A stretch of 17,046 bases of DNA from Sporomusaceae bacterium (lineage in GTDB: Bacteria > Bacillota_C > Negativicutes > Sporomusales_B > UBA7701). Shown one piece after another: positions 6,720-15,708 of this stretch. The translations under genes and the position numbers were made by a program. The notes beneath the pieces were generated by a model. The model searched no databases and was not told the origin of the DNA. It saw nothing but the letters and a program-made list of their open reading frames with translations. Positions within the stretch are counted from its first letter, which is position 1. The number at the start of each line of letters is the position of its first letter. The stretch covers positions 1-17,046 of the forward strand of contig JALHDI010000099.1 in the NCBI GenBank assembly GCA_022839045.1, written 5' to 3'.

Positions 6720-9700
6720 GCGCGTCCCCTCCCCCCACGTAATCCTGAAGGGCGAGCACGTACACCAGCCGACGCTCCCGCATTACCTCCAGCACCCGCA
6801 GCACCTCGTGGGCCGTGTCGATCGACGTCAGGCAGGGGATGGCGTGCTCCACCGTCGCCCGGCGGATGCGGAACCCGTCCCGCTCCGGCACCTTGCCGTG
6901 AGTCAGGGTGTTGATGACCATGTTTATCTTGCCGGCCTTGATGAGGTCGATGATATTGGGGCCGTCCTGGTGCACCTTGAAGACCGTCTCGACCTCCAGG
7001 CCCAGTCCCTGAAGATACTTGGCCGTCCCCTCGGTCGCGATCAGCTTGTAGCCGAGGCTGGCGAAGCTTTCCGCCAGCTCGCCCGCCTCCTCTTTATCCT
7101 TGTCGGCGACGGTGAACAGCACCGTGCCGGCGGCGGGGATGTTCATGCCGGCGGCGGTTATCGCCTTGTACAGCGCCCGGGCGTAATTGAAATCCACGCC
7201 CATCACCTCGCCGGTCGATTTCATCTCCGGCCCCAGCGATATATCCACCTGCTGCATCTTGGCAAACGAGAACACCGGCGCCTTCACCGCCGTGTACTCC
7301 TGGTTCGGCAGCAGCCCGCCCTCGTAGCCCATCTCCCTGAGCGTCACCCCCATCGCCGCTTTGGTCGCCAGCTCGACCATCGGCACGTTGGTAACCTTGC
7401 TCAGGAAGGGGATGGTGCGGCTCGAGCGCGGGTTGACCTCCAGCACGTACACCTCTTCATCCACCACCACGTACTGGATGTTGATGAGCCCCTTCACCGT
7501 CAGGCCTAGGGCCAGCTTGTCGGTATAGTCGATGATCGTGTCGATGACCGCCTGCGACAGCGTCTGCGGCGGATAAACCGCGATGCTGTCGCCCGAGTGC
7601 ACCCCGGCCCGCTCCACATGCTCCATGATGCCGGGGATCATCACCTCCGTCCCGTCGGCGATCGCGTCCACCTCCACCTCGGTGCCCATCATATAGCGGT
7701 CCACCAGCACCGGGTGCTCGGCCGACGCCTTCACCGCGTAGCGCATATAATCCATCAGCTCGGCGACGTTGTAGACGATCTCCATCGCCCGGCCGCCCAG
7801 CACGTACGACGGCCGCACCACCACCGGGAAGCCGACCTTCTCGGCCGCGGCCACCGCCTCCGCGGCGCTCGTCACCGTCGTGCCCCTCGGCCGCGGTATA
7901 TTCAGCTTCTCCAGCAGCGCGTCGAACTTCTCGCGGTCCTCCGCCTGGTCGATATCGCCCACCGCCGTGCCGAAGATCGGCACCCCGGCCTTGGCCAGCG
8001 GCTCGGCCAGGTTGATCGCCGTCTGGCCGCCGAACTGGACGATGACTCCCTCGGGCTTCTCCTTGTCGATGATGTTCAGCACGTCCTCGGCCGTCAGCGG
8101 CTCGAAATACAGCCGGTCCGACGTATCGAAGTCGGTGCTCACCGTCTCCGGGTTGTTGTTCACAATGATCGACTCGAAGCCCATATCGCGGAGCGCCCAC
8201 ACCGAATGGACCGAGCAGTAGTCGAACTCGATCCCCTGGCCGATGCGGATCGGGCCCGACCCCAGCACCATCACCTTGCGGCGGCCGGTCGTCGCCACCT
8301 CGTCCTCCTGGGCGTACGTCGAGTAATAGTAAGGCGTCACCGCCTCGAACTCGGCCGCGCAGGTATCCACCATCTTGTAGCAGGGCGTTACCCCCTTGTC
8401 CTTGCGCAGCTGGCGGATATAATCGGCCGTGCAGCCGGTCAGCTCGGCGATCGAACGGTCGGCGAAACCCATCTTCTTGGCCGCCGCCACCAGCTCGCCG
8501 GTCAGGTTCTGCTCCTTCAGCCGCTTCTCCATCGCCACGATGCTGGCGATCTTATCGATAAACCAGCGGTCGATCGCCGTCACCCGGCAGATCTCCTCGA
8601 CGCTTATGCCGCGGCGCAGCGCCTCGGCGACCACGAACGCCCGCTCGTCGTTAGCCAGCTTCAGATTGTCGCGGACCTTCTCGGTGCTCAGCGCGGCGAT
8701 CTCCGGGATATGGAGGCGATGCAGACCGATCTCCAGCGAGCGGACCGCCTTCAGGAGCGCTCCCTCGAAGGTGCGGTCGATCGCCATCACCTCGCCCGTC
8801 GCCTTCATCTGCGTGCCGAGGATGCGGTCGGCGAAATTGAACTTATCGAACGGCCAGCGCGGGAACTTCACCACGCAGTAATCGAGCGTCGGCTCGTGGC
8901 ACGCCTTGGTCTTCTCCGTCACCGCGTTCACGATCTCGTCCAGGCGGTAGCCAATGGCGATCTTGCTCGCCACCTTGGCGATCGGGTAGCCCGTCGCCTT
9001 GGAAGCCAGCGCCGACGAGCGGCTCACCCGCGGATTGACCTCGATGACATAGTATTTCGTGCTGTGCGGGTCGAGGGCGTACTGCACGTTGCAGCCCCCC
9101 TCGATGCCCAAAGCCCTGATGATGGTCAGCGACGCCGTCCGCAGCATCTGGTACTCGTAGTCGGTCAGCGTCTGCGACGGTGCCACCACGATGCTGTCGC
9201 CCGTGTGGATGCCCACCGGGTCGAAATTCTCCATATTGCAGACCGTGATGCAGGTGTTGTTCGCATCCCGCATCACCTCGTACTCGATCTCCTTCCAGCC
9301 GGCCACGCTCCTCTCGACCAGCACCTGGCCGATCGGGCTGTGCTTCAGGCCGCGGATGACGATATCCTTAAGCTCGGCCTCGTTGGCGGCGATGCCGCCG
9401 CCCGTGCCCCCCAGCGTATACGCCGGGCGGATGATGAGCGGGAAGCCGATCTCGGCCGCGAACGCCTGCGCGCTCGCCAGGTCCTCGCAGATCGTGCTCT
9501 CCGGCACCGGCTGGCCGATCTCCTCCATCGTCTGCTTGAAAAGCTCGCGGTCCTCGGCCTTCCTGATCGCCTCCAGCGGCGTCCCCAGCAGCCCCACGCC
9601 GTACTTGTCCAGCACGCCGCGCTTGGCCACCTCCACCGCCATATTCAGCCCCACCTGGCCGCCGAGGGTCGGCAGCAGCCCGTCCGGCCGCTCCTTGTCG

Positions 9701-9933
9701 ATGACCTCGGCCACGAACTCGGGGGTGATCGGCTCGATATACACCCGGTCGGCGATATTCGCGTCCGTCATGATCGTCGCCGGATTGGAATTGATCAGCA
9801 CCACCTCGATGCCCTCGTCCTTGAGGGCCCGGCAGGCCTGGGTGCCGGCATAGTCGAACTCGGCCGCCTGGCCGATGACGATCGGCCCCGACCCGATAAC
9901 CATAACCTTCTTCAGCTTGGCATTTTTCGGCAC
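6712..9933 (-). CDS. carB: Carbamoyl-phosphate synthase, large subunit
   Basis: This subunit makes carbamoyl phosphate from bicarbonate, ammonia delivered by CarA, and two ATP. The 1073 residues follow the full family plan. Two homologous synthetase halves start at [20 protein letters not shown] (about 8) and [20 protein letters not shown] (about 553). Each has an ATP-grasp domain, with YTLGGTGGG and YVLGGRAM loops. They are joined by an oligomerisation region, and a C-terminal MGS-like regulatory domain (about 940-1073) is the usual site for UMP and other effectors. The start is GTG, 2 nt after the carA stop, with AAGGAGG upstream. Operon position points to pyrimidine supply, though it could also feed arginine synthesis. 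Confidence 0.97.
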   Translation of the reverse strand: MPKNAKLKKVMVIGSGPIVIGQAAEFDYAGTQACRALKDEGIEVVLINSNPATIMTDANIADRVYIEPITPEFVAEVIDKERPDGLLPTLGGQVGLNMAVEVAKRGVLDKYGVGLLGTPLEAIRKAEDRELFKQTMEEIGQPVPESTICEDLASAQAFAAEIGFPLIIRPAYTLGGTGGGIAANEAELKDIVIRGLKHSPIGQVLVERSVAGWKEIEYEVMRDANNTCITVCNMENFDPVGIHTGDSIVVAPSQTLTDYEYQMLRTASLTIIRALGIEGGCNVQYALDPHSTKYYVIEVNPRVSRSSALASKATGYPIAKVASKIAIGYRLDEIVNAVTEKTKACHEPTLDYCVVKFPRWPFDKFNFADRILGTQMKATGEVMAIDRTFEGALLKAVRSLEIGLHRLHIPEIAALSTEKVRDNLKLANDERAFVVAEALRRGISVEEICRVTAIDRWFIDKIASIVAMEKRLKEQNLTGELVAAAKKMGFADRSIAELTGCTADYIRQLRKDKGVTPCYKMVDTCAAEFEAVTPYYYSTYAQEDEVATTGRRKVMVLGSGPIRIGQGIEFDYCSVHSVWALRDMGFESIIVNNNPETVSTDFDTSDRLYFEPLTAEDVLNIIDKEKPEGVIVQFGGQTAINLAEPLAKAGVPIFGTAVGDIDQAEDREKFDALLEKLNIPRPRGTTVTSAAEAVAAAEKVGFPVVVRPSYVLGGRAMEIVYNVAELMDYMRYAVKASAEHPVLVDRYMMGTEVEVDAIADGTEVMIPGIMEHVERAGVHSGDSIAVYPPQTLSQAVIDTIIDYTDKLALGLTVKGLINIQYVVVDEEVYVLEVNPRSSRTIPFLSKVTNVPMVELATKAAMGVTLREMGYEGGLLPNQEYTAVKAPVFSFAKMQQVDISLGPEMKSTGEVMGVDFNYARALYKAITAAGMNIPAAGTVLFTVADKDKEEAGELAESFASLGYKLIATEGTAKYLQGLGLEVETVFKVHQDGPNIIDLIKAGKINMVINTLTHGKVPERDGFRIRRATVEHAIPCLTSIDTAHEVLRVLEVMRERRLVYVLALQDYVGGGDALV

Positions 9934-9935
9934 CC

Positions 9936-11000
9936 TTACCCCTCCTTCCGCAGCAGCGCCATATACTCGTCGAATAGATAAGTGTTGTCGTCCGGTCCCG
10001 GCGCCGCCTCGGGGTGGTACTGCACCGAGAAGATCGGCAACTGCCGGTGCTTCATCCCCTCGATCGTCCCGTCGTTCACCGCCCGGTGGGTGACGACATA
10101 ATCCTTGCCGTCCAGCGTCGCCTCATCCACCGCATAGCCGTGGTTCTGCGACGTGATGTACACCCGGCCCGTCGCCAGATCCTTCACCGGGTGGTTGGCG
10201 CCGCGGTGGCCGAACTTCAGCTTGTACGTATCCGCCCCCGCCGCCAGCGCCAGTAGCTGATGGCCCAGGCAGATGCCGAAGATCGGCTTCCTGCCCATCA
10301 GCTCCTTCACCGTGGCGATCGACTTCGGCACATCCTTCGGGTCGCCCGGCCCGTTCGACAGGAACACCCCGGCGAAACCGCGGCCCAGGATCTCCGCCGC
10401 CGGCGTATCGGCCGGGAACACCGTCAGATCGCAGCCCGACCTCGCCAGCGAATTCAATATATTGCACTTGATGCCGTAGTCCAGCACCGCCACCCGCGGC
10501 CCCTCGGCCGGCATGCGGTACACCTCCTTCGGCGTCACCTCGGCCACCACCTCGATCTCCGGCGGCCGGCCGAACAGCTCCTTTATCTCCTCCGCCCCCG
10601 CCTCGGCGGGCACGATTATCCCCTTCATCGTGCCGGCCGAGCGGATGCGGCGCGTCACCGCCCGCGTATCCACCCCGTGGATGCACGGGATGCCGCGGCT
10701 CAGCAGGTACTGCGGCAGGCTGCACTCCGCCTGCCAGTTGCTCGGGTCGCCGGCGAGCTCGCTGATCACGAACCCGCGCACATAAGATTTTATCGCCTGG
10801 TCGTAAACCGCCGCCGTCCCGTAATTGCCGATCAGCGGATACGTCATCGTCACGATCTGGCCGCAATACGAAGGGTCGGTCAGCACCTCCTGGTACCCGG
10901 TCATGCCCGTGTTGAACACGACCTCGCCCACCGCCCGCTCGCGGCTTATCACCTCCCCGGCGAAAATGCTGCCGTCCTCCAGAATCAATTTCCCTATCAT
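9936..11000 (-). CDS. carA: Carbamoyl-phosphate synthase, glutaminase subunit
   Basis: This subunit hydrolyses glutamine and channels ammonia to CarB. I count 354 residues from ATG 11000. The N-terminal small-chain domain ([19 protein letters not shown]) is followed by a class I glutamine amidotransferase domain with nucleophile Cys244 in GICLGHQ and partners His329 and Glu331 in [13 protein letters not shown] two codons upstream is possible. I prefer the ATG because it makes the classic ATGA overlap with the pyrC stop and lies 7 nt after GGAGG. Confidence 0.96.
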   Translation of the reverse strand: MIGKLILEDGSIFAGEVISRERAVGEVVFNTGMTGYQEVLTDPSYCGQIVTMTYPLIGNYGTAAVYDQAIKSYVRGFVISELAGDPSNWQAECSLPQYLLSRGIPCIHGVDTRAVTRRIRSAGTMKGIIVPAEAGAEEIKELFGRPPEIEVVAEVTPKEVYRMPAEGPRVAVLDYGIKCNILNSLARSGCDLTVFPADTPAAEILGRGFAGVFLSNGPGDPKDVPKSIATVKELMGRKPIFGICLGHQLLALAAGADTYKLKFGHRGANHPVKDLATGRVYITSQNHGYAVDEATLDGKDYVVTHRAVNDGTIEGMKHRQLPIFSVQYHPEAAPGPDDNTYLFDEYMALLRKEG

Positions 11001-12286
11001 CCGCACACCTCCCCATTCCTCATCACAAAGCGTCCGCCGACGATCGTCGCCACCGCCCTGCCTTTAAGCCTCTTACCCTCAAACGGGGTGCACTTGCCCC
11101 GCGTGTAAAACTTCTCGCTGTCCACCGTCCACTCGGCCGCGGGGTCGAGCACCGTAATATCTGCCGCCGCCCCGGCCTTCAGGCTGCCCGCCTCCAGGCC
11201 CAGCACGCGCGCCGGCGCCGCCGCCAGCTTCCCGATTACCTCCGGCAGCGTCAACTTCCCGCTGTGGTAAAGCCCCGTCAGCACCACGCCCACCGCCGTC
11301 TCCAGGCCGGTGAACCCGCTCGGCGCGTAACGGAACTCCATGTCCTTCTCCTCGAACGCATGCGGGGCGTGGTCGGTCGCGATGCAGTCGATCGTCCCGT
11401 CCTTCAGCCCGGCCACCAGCGCGTCCACATGCTCCCGGGACCTGAGCGGCGGATTGACCTTCGTCGCCGGGTCGTAGCCGATCACCGCCTCGTCGGTCAA
11501 CGTCAGGTTATGCGGTGTCGCCTCAGCCGTCACCTTGACGCCGCGCGCCTTCGCCCGGCGGATAAGCTCCACCGCCCCCGCCGTGCTCACGTGGGCCACA
11601 TGCAGCCGCCCGCCCGTGTACTCCGCCAGCATGATATCGCGGCCCACCGCGATATCCTCGGCTACCGCCGGCCGGCCCTTCAGGCCCAGCATCGCCGACA
11701 CCGCGCCCTCGTGCATGAAGCCGTCCTCCACCAGCGACGCCTCTTCGGCGTGCGAAATTATCAGCCCGCCGAACATCCCCGCGTACTCGAACCCCGTCCG
11801 CAGGATCTTGGCGCTCGCCACATGGTGGCCGTCGTCCGACAGCGCCACCGCCCCGGCCAGCAGCATATCGCCGACCTCGGCCAGCTCCTTGCCCTCCTGG
11901 CCCTTCGTCAGCGCGCCGATAACCTTCACGTTCACCAGCCCCTCCACCTCGGCGCGGCGGATCAGGCCGTTCACCAGCACCGCGTTATCCACCGCCGGCC
12001 GGGTGTTCGGCATGCTACACACCGTCGTGACACCGCCGGCCGCGGCCGCCCGCGTCCCCGAGGCGAAATCCTCCTTCGCCTCCTGGCCGGGCTCCCTGAG
12101 ATGCGCGTGCATATCGATCAGACCGGGCGCCACCACCAGGCCGCGGGCGTCGAAAACCTCCGCCCCCCCGGCGTCGATATCGCCGCCGACCTTCGCGATC
12201 ACGCCGTCCTCGATAAGCACATCGCCAACCTTGTCGATATTCTGCGCCGGGTCGATGATCCGGCCGCCCTTAAGCACTAGTTTCAA
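10997..12286 (-). CDS. pyrC: Dihydroorotase
   Basis: This zinc enzyme closes carbamoyl-aspartate to dihydroorotate. The 429 residues and motifs fit the class I (Bacillus-type) family: [10 protein letters not shown] gives metal ligands His60 and His62, SDDG gives Asp152, and His179, His232 and catalytic Asp305 in ATDHAPH complete the site. The start is TTG, with GGGAGGG 7 nt before it. It overlaps the pyrB end by 17 nt. No ATG start is available without losing the first beta strands. Confidence 0.96.
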   Translation of the reverse strand: MKLVLKGGRIIDPAQNIDKVGDVLIEDGVIAKVGGDIDAGGAEVFDARGLVVAPGLIDMHAHLREPGQEAKEDFASGTRAAAAGGVTTVCSMPNTRPAVDNAVLVNGLIRRAEVEGLVNVKVIGALTKGQEGKELAEVGDMLLAGAVALSDDGHHVASAKILRTGFEYAGMFGGLIISHAEEASLVEDGFMHEGAVSAMLGLKGRPAVAEDIAVGRDIMLAEYTGGRLHVAHVSTAGAVELIRRAKARGVKVTAEATPHNLTLTDEAVIGYDPATKVNPPLRSREHVDALVAGLKDGTIDCIATDHAPHAFEEKDMEFRYAPSGFTGLETAVGVVLTGLYHSGKLTLPEVIGKLAAAPARVLGLEAGSLKAGAAADITVLDPAAEWTVDSEKFYTRGKCTPFEGKRLKGRAVATIVGGRFVMRNGEVCG

Positions 12287-13226
12287 CTTTCGTCCCTCCC
12301 ATCAGCACCAGGAACAGAATCGCCATTCTTACCGCCAGGCCGTTCTTCACCTGCTCCTGGATGACCGACTGATCGCTGTAGGCCACGTCCGGCGCTATCT
12401 CCAGGCCCCGGTTCATCGGGCCCGGGTGCATCACCAGCGCGTCCGGCTTGGCCAGATCGAGCCTGGCCCTGTTTATCCCGAAGATGCGCGCGTACTCGCG
12501 GGCGGTCGGGAAAAGCCCCTTCTGCTGCCGCTCCTTCTGAATGCGGAGGATGTTCACCACATCCGCCCCCTCCAGCGCCGGCTCCACCCGGTCGTACACC
12601 TGCACCCCCATCCTGTCCATATCGCGGGGCAGCAGCGTCCGCGGACCCGCCACCCGCACCTCGGCCCCCAGCTTAAGGAGAGCCCAGATATTCGAGCGCG
12701 CCACCCGGCTGTGAAGGATATCGCCGATTATCGCCACCTTCAGCCCGGCGATGCCGCCCTTCTTCTCCCTGATCGAAAACATATCCAGCAGGCCCTGCGT
12801 CGGATGCTCGTGCTGCCCGTCGCCGGCGTTCACGATCACCGGCTTGACCACCTTGGCCGCGTAATGCGACGACCCCTCGGCCTCGTGGCGCATCACGATC
12901 ACGTCCACGCCCATCGCCTCCACCGTCAGCAGCGTGTCCCTGAGGCTCTCGCCCTTCACCACGCTCGAAGCGCTCGTCGTGATATTCACCACATCCGCCC
13001 CCAGATACTTGCCGGCCAGCTCGAAAGAAGTGCGCGTCCGGGTGCTCGGCTCGAAGAACAGGTTCACGATCGACTTGCCCCTCAGCGTCGGCACCTTCTT
13101 GATATCCCGGTCGATGATATTCTTCATCTCCCGGGCCGTGTCCAGAATCAGCTCCATCTCGGGCACGCTCATGCCCTGCAGCTCCAGAATGTCCCTGCCG
13201 CGCAGCGAAACCTGGCTTTTCGTCAT
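12270..13226 (-). CDS. pyrB: Aspartate carbamoyltransferase, catalytic chain
   Basis: This enzyme condenses carbamoyl phosphate with aspartate. The 318 residues include the carbamoyl-phosphate loop [13 protein letters not shown] (57-69), Lys91 of the 80s loop (VVKGES), HPTQ (141-144) and the C-terminal MHPGPMNRG (266-274). I see no pyrI regulatory-chain gene beside it, as expected for Bacillus-type unregulated trimers. It is the first gene of the operon. The ATG follows GGGAGGA-type purine runs, and transcription arrives through a leader with two PyrR-type attenuators. Confidence 0.97.
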   Translation of the reverse strand: MTKSQVSLRGRDILELQGMSVPEMELILDTAREMKNIIDRDIKKVPTLRGKSIVNLFFEPSTRTRTSFELAGKYLGADVVNITTSASSVVKGESLRDTLLTVEAMGVDVIVMRHEAEGSSHYAAKVVKPVIVNAGDGQHEHPTQGLLDMFSIREKKGGIAGLKVAIIGDILHSRVARSNIWALLKLGAEVRVAGPRTLLPRDMDRMGVQVYDRVEPALEGADVVNILRIQKERQQKGLFPTAREYARIFGINRARLDLAKPDALVMHPGPMNRGLEIAPDVAYSDQSVIQEQVKNGLAVRMAILFLVLMGGTKVETSA

Positions 13227-13284
13227 CGGCCTCTCTCCTCCCGTTCTCTCTCCCTTATGATACCCAGCCTGGCCGCCTGCTTGC

Positions 13285-13327
13285 CGGACAAATTAAAGCC
13301 TTCTCGGCACCAAGGCGCGAGAAGGCC
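13285..13327 (-). terminator. pyr leader attenuator terminator 2
   Basis: On the minus strand, GGCCTTCTCG (13327-13318) pairs with CGAGAAGGCT (13306-13297) around a short extra stem. It is followed by TTTAATTTGT (13296-13287). Its 5' side (CCTTCT) can instead pair with GGAAGG of the preceding PyrR loop, giving the antiterminator. It lies about 70 nt before pyrB. Confidence 0.82.
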
Positions 13328-13350
13328 ATACACAACCTCACGTATAGTTC

Positions 13351-13380
13351 CCTTCCGGCCTCGCAGGACCAGTTTAAAGG
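13351..13380 (-). promoter_or_regulatory. PyrR-binding loop 2 (anti-antiterminator)
   Basis: The minus strand carries CTGGTCCTGCGAGGCCGG, which matches the PyrR-binding consensus (AGUCCNGUGAGGCU type) in a stem-loop. CCTT...AAGG flanks extend the stem. When PyrR with UMP stabilises this loop, GGAAGG is held and the terminator downstream forms. Confidence 0.82.
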
Positions 13381-13397
13381 TACCATATTATCACAAT

Positions 13398-13429
13398 AGC
13401 CTCCTCGCGTGTGAGCACGCAAGAAGGCC
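13398..13429 (-). terminator. pyr leader terminator-like hairpin 1
   Basis: On the minus strand, GGCCTTCTTGCGTG (13429-13416) pairs over all 14 positions, counting G-U pairs, with CACGCGAGGAGGCT (13411-13398) around loop CTCA. Unlike hairpin 2 it has no T-run after it (ATTGTGATAATATGG follows), so it may pause rather than stop polymerase. Its 5' side CCTTCTTG can pair with CAGGAAGG of loop 1 as antiterminator. Confidence 0.7.
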
Positions 13430-13447
13430 AATCCCTCGGCATCAGTT

Positions 13448-13478
13448 CCTTCCTGGTCTCACAGGACCAGCTTAAAGG
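13448..13478 (-). promoter_or_regulatory. PyrR-binding loop 1 (anti-antiterminator)
   Basis: The minus strand carries CTGGTCCTGTGAGACCAG at 13470-13453, a near-perfect PyrR recognition hairpin flanked by CCTTTAAG and GGAAGG. It is about 95 nt upstream of the second loop and nearly the same sequence, so the module was duplicated. Confidence 0.85.
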
Positions 13479-13496
13479 CTATATGTTATTGCTAAT

Positions 13497-13526
13497 ATTC
13501 TATCACCCCATGGCTATTTGTGTCAA
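13497..13526 (-). promoter_or_regulatory. Promoter of the pyr operon
   Basis: On the minus strand, a perfect TTGACA at 13526-13521 and TAGAAT at 13502-13497 are spaced 18 nt apart. The transcript would start near 13490, giving a leader of about 264 nt that holds both attenuators. The 125-bp inverted-repeat element ends 4 nt upstream of the -35 box. Confidence 0.82.
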
Positions 13527-13530
13527 CAGG

Positions 13531-13655
13531 GGAAGGCGTCTCAAAAATCCATCTGCGGCGTTGCTCCTCAGAGCGCTTGCTAGCGTACGTCCGAGTACGC
13601 GTCGCGGCGCGCTCTTCCGGTGCGCCTTGCATCTGGAGCTTTTGAAACGCCTTCC
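13531..13655. repeat. 125-bp imperfect inverted-repeat element (REP/MITE-like)
   Basis: The ends are exact inverted repeats, GGAAGGCGT 13531-13539 and ACGCCTTCC 13647-13655. The symmetry continues inward imperfectly (CTCAAAAATCCA against TGGAGCTTTTGA). Inner stems include AGAGCGC/GCGCTCT and GCGTAC/GTACGC, so the whole can fold into one long hairpin. No protein is encoded and no clear target duplication is seen. It resembles dispersed intergenic hairpin elements; copy number elsewhere cannot be judged here. Confidence 0.65.
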
Positions 13656-13812
13656 GGCAATTCAAGGTTTTTTGAGAACCGAACTTAATCCCATACGTGT
13701 TTTGCAAGACATAACCCATTATTAGCGCGTGAATAATGAAACAGGGAATTATTTCGTTATATAGAATGGTAGTAATTAGTCCGAAGGAAATTCTTTACTA
13801 GTAGGTGATCGT

Positions 13813-14295
13813 TTGAATCCTGAAATTAGAGAATTACTCCTAAGTGTCGATGATCCTAATGAATGGGAATTCCCCAAAGCATTTAACTATTATGAAGCAA
13901 TTGGGAAGGTTAAACAAGTTAAATCCCTCATCAAAAACGCCATTGACCGGACGCTTCAAATTGACGAGTGTATTCAAGACGCTTCTTTTTTTACTGAGTT
14001 ATTTATCCTAGATGAAAGCCAGCAAAAGTTCAGGGATGCTGGTTTATCTCATATCCATTACGTCGATTTTGCCATCAGGTTTTCTGCTTTCGGTAGCTTA
14101 GTTTCAATATATTGCAGCCGGAATAACTCGGATTATCCAGATAACTACCCCATAGAAAAAGTATTGAAGATACTTAAAGAATCCGGGTATGTATACGTTG
14201 AGTCTAGCCATCTACAAGAGCCTTATGATGGCCTTCACAAATCTTTGCGTAATAATGGTTCCTCATGGTGGATTAGGTATTTCGACTATCTATAG
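13813..14295 (+). CDS. Hypothetical protein, AT-rich orphan
   Basis: This 160-residue acidic soluble protein has no signal peptide or membrane segment, and I recognise no family with confidence. It is rich in aromatic residues at the end (SSWWIRYFDYL). Its make-up and size are similar to small immunity-type proteins of polymorphic toxin systems, but that is only a resemblance and no toxin gene is beside it. The start is TTG at 13813, with AGGTGA at 13803-13808 just before it. An alternative ATG start is not available early in the frame. The base composition is clearly AT-richer than the pyr genes, which suggests recent transfer. It stands alone, with structured GC-rich DNA on both sides. Confidence 0.7.
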   Translation: MNPEIRELLLSVDDPNEWEFPKAFNYYEAIGKVKQVKSLIKNAIDRTLQIDECIQDASFFTELFILDESQQKFRDAGLSHIHYVDFAIRFSAFGSLVSIYCSRNNSDYPDNYPIEKVLKILKESGYVYVESSHLQEPYDGLHKSLRNNGSSWWIRYFDYL

Positions 14296-14299
14296 AGCC

Positions 14300-14556
14300 C
14301 CAAAATTCACTTGTCGCTCTCGCTCGCCGTCCATGGCTCGCGCCGGTCGCCGTACCCGCAAGGGGCAGGCCGCAGTTCTAAGCGCTTCGCCCTGCGGGCA
14401 TAGCGACCGCATCAACGTTAAAGCGTTGTGCGTCTGCTAAAGCGCTAAGAACTTGCGCACTTACCGGCTCCTTCGCTAAGTAGCGGCCGCCGTCCTCGCG
14501 AATCGTGGGTCGCCCCAATGCCGGGAACGACGCCTGGCGGCAAGGGCGAAGCGGTT
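14300..14556. other. GC-rich intergenic DNA with nested inverted repeats
   Basis: I find no convincing gene here. Several inverted pairs nest: GTTCTAAGCGCTT 14375-14387 with AAGCGCTAAGAAC 14440-14452; CAACG 14413-14417 with CGTTG 14424-14428; GGCCGC 14368-14373 with GCGGCC 14483-14488. GCTTCGCCCT 14384-14393 is also complementary to AGGGCGAAGC 14543-14552, which would compete with the first pair. This suggests a repeat element or structured RNA, possibly related to insertion of the adjacent AT-rich gene. No family is recognised. Confidence 0.45.
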
Positions 14557-14557
14557 C

Positions 14558-14598
14558 AAAAAAAGGTGGCGCGCAATGTCTTCATCGCTCGCCACCTT
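14558..14598 (-). terminator. Terminator of the lipoprotein gene
   Basis: On the minus strand, AAGGTGGCG (14598-14590) pairs with CGCCACCTT (14571-14563) around an 18-nt loop. The T-run (complement of seven A at 14558-14564) overlaps the stem's end. It lies 5 nt after the lipoprotein stop codon. Confidence 0.85.
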
Positions 14599-14602
14599 AT
14601 AG

Positions 14603-15280
14603 TCAATATAGTTTCCCTTCCTCTTCTGGCGGTTGGGTGTCATCTTCGATGGCGGTGATTACCACCGTTATCTTTTGTATAAATTTTTTATCGGTATCTC
14701 CTTGCCCGAAGTCCTGCCGCTGCTCCAAAGTGAATACTTTACGTTCCGCTCGTTTCACTATCCAGTTGTCGGGGTAAGCATACTCCATTACGTACTTTAC
14801 ATGGACCTTCAGCTCGTACAGGTGATGGTCGCGTTTTTCCTCGAGGATGCGTCCCTTCTTGGTAAAGCGGGATAGTTCGCATTCGACGAGGCGCAGTTTT
14901 ATCCCCTGGGCGTAGCATTCCTCTATACGTTTCTTCTCGGCTGCGTACACTGGCCGGCTGGAGTCGAGGTAAGCCGATACCCACCGGAACCCGTCCGGCC
15001 GCTTGACCGCTTCCTCCAAGGTCTTTACATAACGTTCTGCTACATCATCTACATAGTAGTTATACGATTTAGTCCTGCCTCCTCTAGTATCCTCCTCAAT
15101 TACAAATTTATTAAGTGGAGGCACCGACCAAGCGGCCGGCGCAGCCGCCGCAGGGACGGAAGGCCCGCTCTGTTTCTGCGCCTCGGCCGGCGTGGCAGGC
15201 GCCGCCTCCTGCTTTGTCCCGCAGCCGGTGAGCATTACCACCGCAACACATAGGACAACAAAAAATCCAACCCGCGCCAC
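14603..15280 (-). CDS. Predicted lipoprotein of unknown function
   Basis: A hydrophobic signal (ARVGFFVVLCVAVVML) ends in the lipobox LTGC, so the protein should be lipid-anchored at that cysteine. A low-complexity Ala/Pro/Gln linker follows (about 25-50). A mixed alpha/beta domain comes next, with KSYNYYVDDVAERYVKTLEEAVKRPDGFRW and a C-terminal strand-rich part. I recognise no family. The frame could start at TTG 15286, GTG 15283 or GTG 15280. I prefer 15280 because AGGGGG (15293-15288) is then 7 nt away. This gives 225 residues. Composition is more AT-rich than the pyr operon. It has its own promoter and terminator. Confidence 0.8.
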   Translation of the reverse strand: MARVGFFVVLCVAVVMLTGCGTKQEAAPATPAEAQKQSGPSVPAAAAPAAWSVPPLNKFVIEEDTRGGRTKSYNYYVDDVAERYVKTLEEAVKRPDGFRWVSAYLDSSRPVYAAEKKRIEECYAQGIKLRLVECELSRFTKKGRILEEKRDHHLYELKVHVKYVMEYAYPDNWIVKRAERKVFTLEQRQDFGQGDTDKKFIQKITVVITAIEDDTQPPEEEGKLY

Positions 15281-15309
15281 CACCAATCCCCCTCATGACA
15301 ACACGTCAC

Positions 15310-15338
15310 TTTATATACTAAATTTACCATCTAGGCAA
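15310..15338 (-). promoter_or_regulatory. Promoter of the lipoprotein gene
   Basis: On the minus strand, TTGCCT (15338-15333) and TATAAA (15315-15310) are separated by 17 nt, a good sigma-A match. The leader to the chosen start is about 25 nt. Confidence 0.72.
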
Positions 15339-15383
15339 TAAAATGTAAATCGTTATCAGCCATTGTGATTCACACAGCCAAAG

Positions 15384-15410
15384 AAAAAAGGGGAGCCTCG
15401 CTCCCCTTTT
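15384..15410. terminator. Terminator after the lysozyme-like gene
   Basis: AAAAGGGGAGC 15386-15396 pairs with GCTCCCCTTTT 15400-15410 around a 3-nt loop. The minus-strand T-run is the complement of A 15384-15389. It overlaps the last bases of the frameshifted reading frame, so the 3' end of that gene is still in place. Confidence 0.88.
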
Positions 15411-15708
15411 ACCTGTGCCTCCTCTGAAGTTCGAGCGCAGCCTGCGGTTCGTCGATGTTCAGTCGGTTCCAAACCCCGAGCATGTTATCGATCGACCCGC
15501 CGTAATACTTCAACGGTTTGCCGATAAGATTGTGCTTCCGCGCGAAATTAAGGCGTTCCTCTGCTTCTTCTGGACCAAACTTTGCTCTTATAGCCTCTTC
15601 GGTAATATATGGACCTTCTTTGCTATCAGTGCTGCCGCTCTCTTTGTATATTGCCTTGATAATCTCCTCGGCATCCTTGTTGTTTAAATCGACATATTTA
15701 AAAGCATT
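15409..15708 (-). pseudogene. Out-of-frame 3' part of the lysozyme-like gene
   Basis: This frame continues the gene to its right after a one-base shift at a run of five A (minus strand; T at 15707-15711). It supplies about 99 residues, NAFKYVDLNNKDAEEIIKAI and onward, ending LELQRRHR at TAA 15409-15411. It carries the EEIIKAIYKES and RFN/RLNFARK-like helices that usually follow AVQHG in this protein family. The open frame extends upstream to a GTG at 15759, but that stretch is only overlap with the main frame and has no ribosome site. Independent translation is unlikely. Confidence 0.72.

Noticed and set aside
7597..9981. A 794-codon open frame on the plus strand opposite carB
   Set aside because: It mirrors the carB coding strand, is rich in His, Arg and Leu as expected for an antisense shadow of GC-rich DNA, and shows no family motifs.
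13261..13500. The pyr leader repeats as a CRISPR array
   Set aside because: Only two units, each explained in full by PyrR loop, antiterminator and terminator pairing; no spacers or cas genes.
14189..14440. 83-codon plus-strand frame running out of the orphan gene into the structured DNA
   Set aside because: It overlaps the orphan gene in another frame, has no ribosome site, and its second half follows the inverted-repeat DNA rather than any protein pattern.
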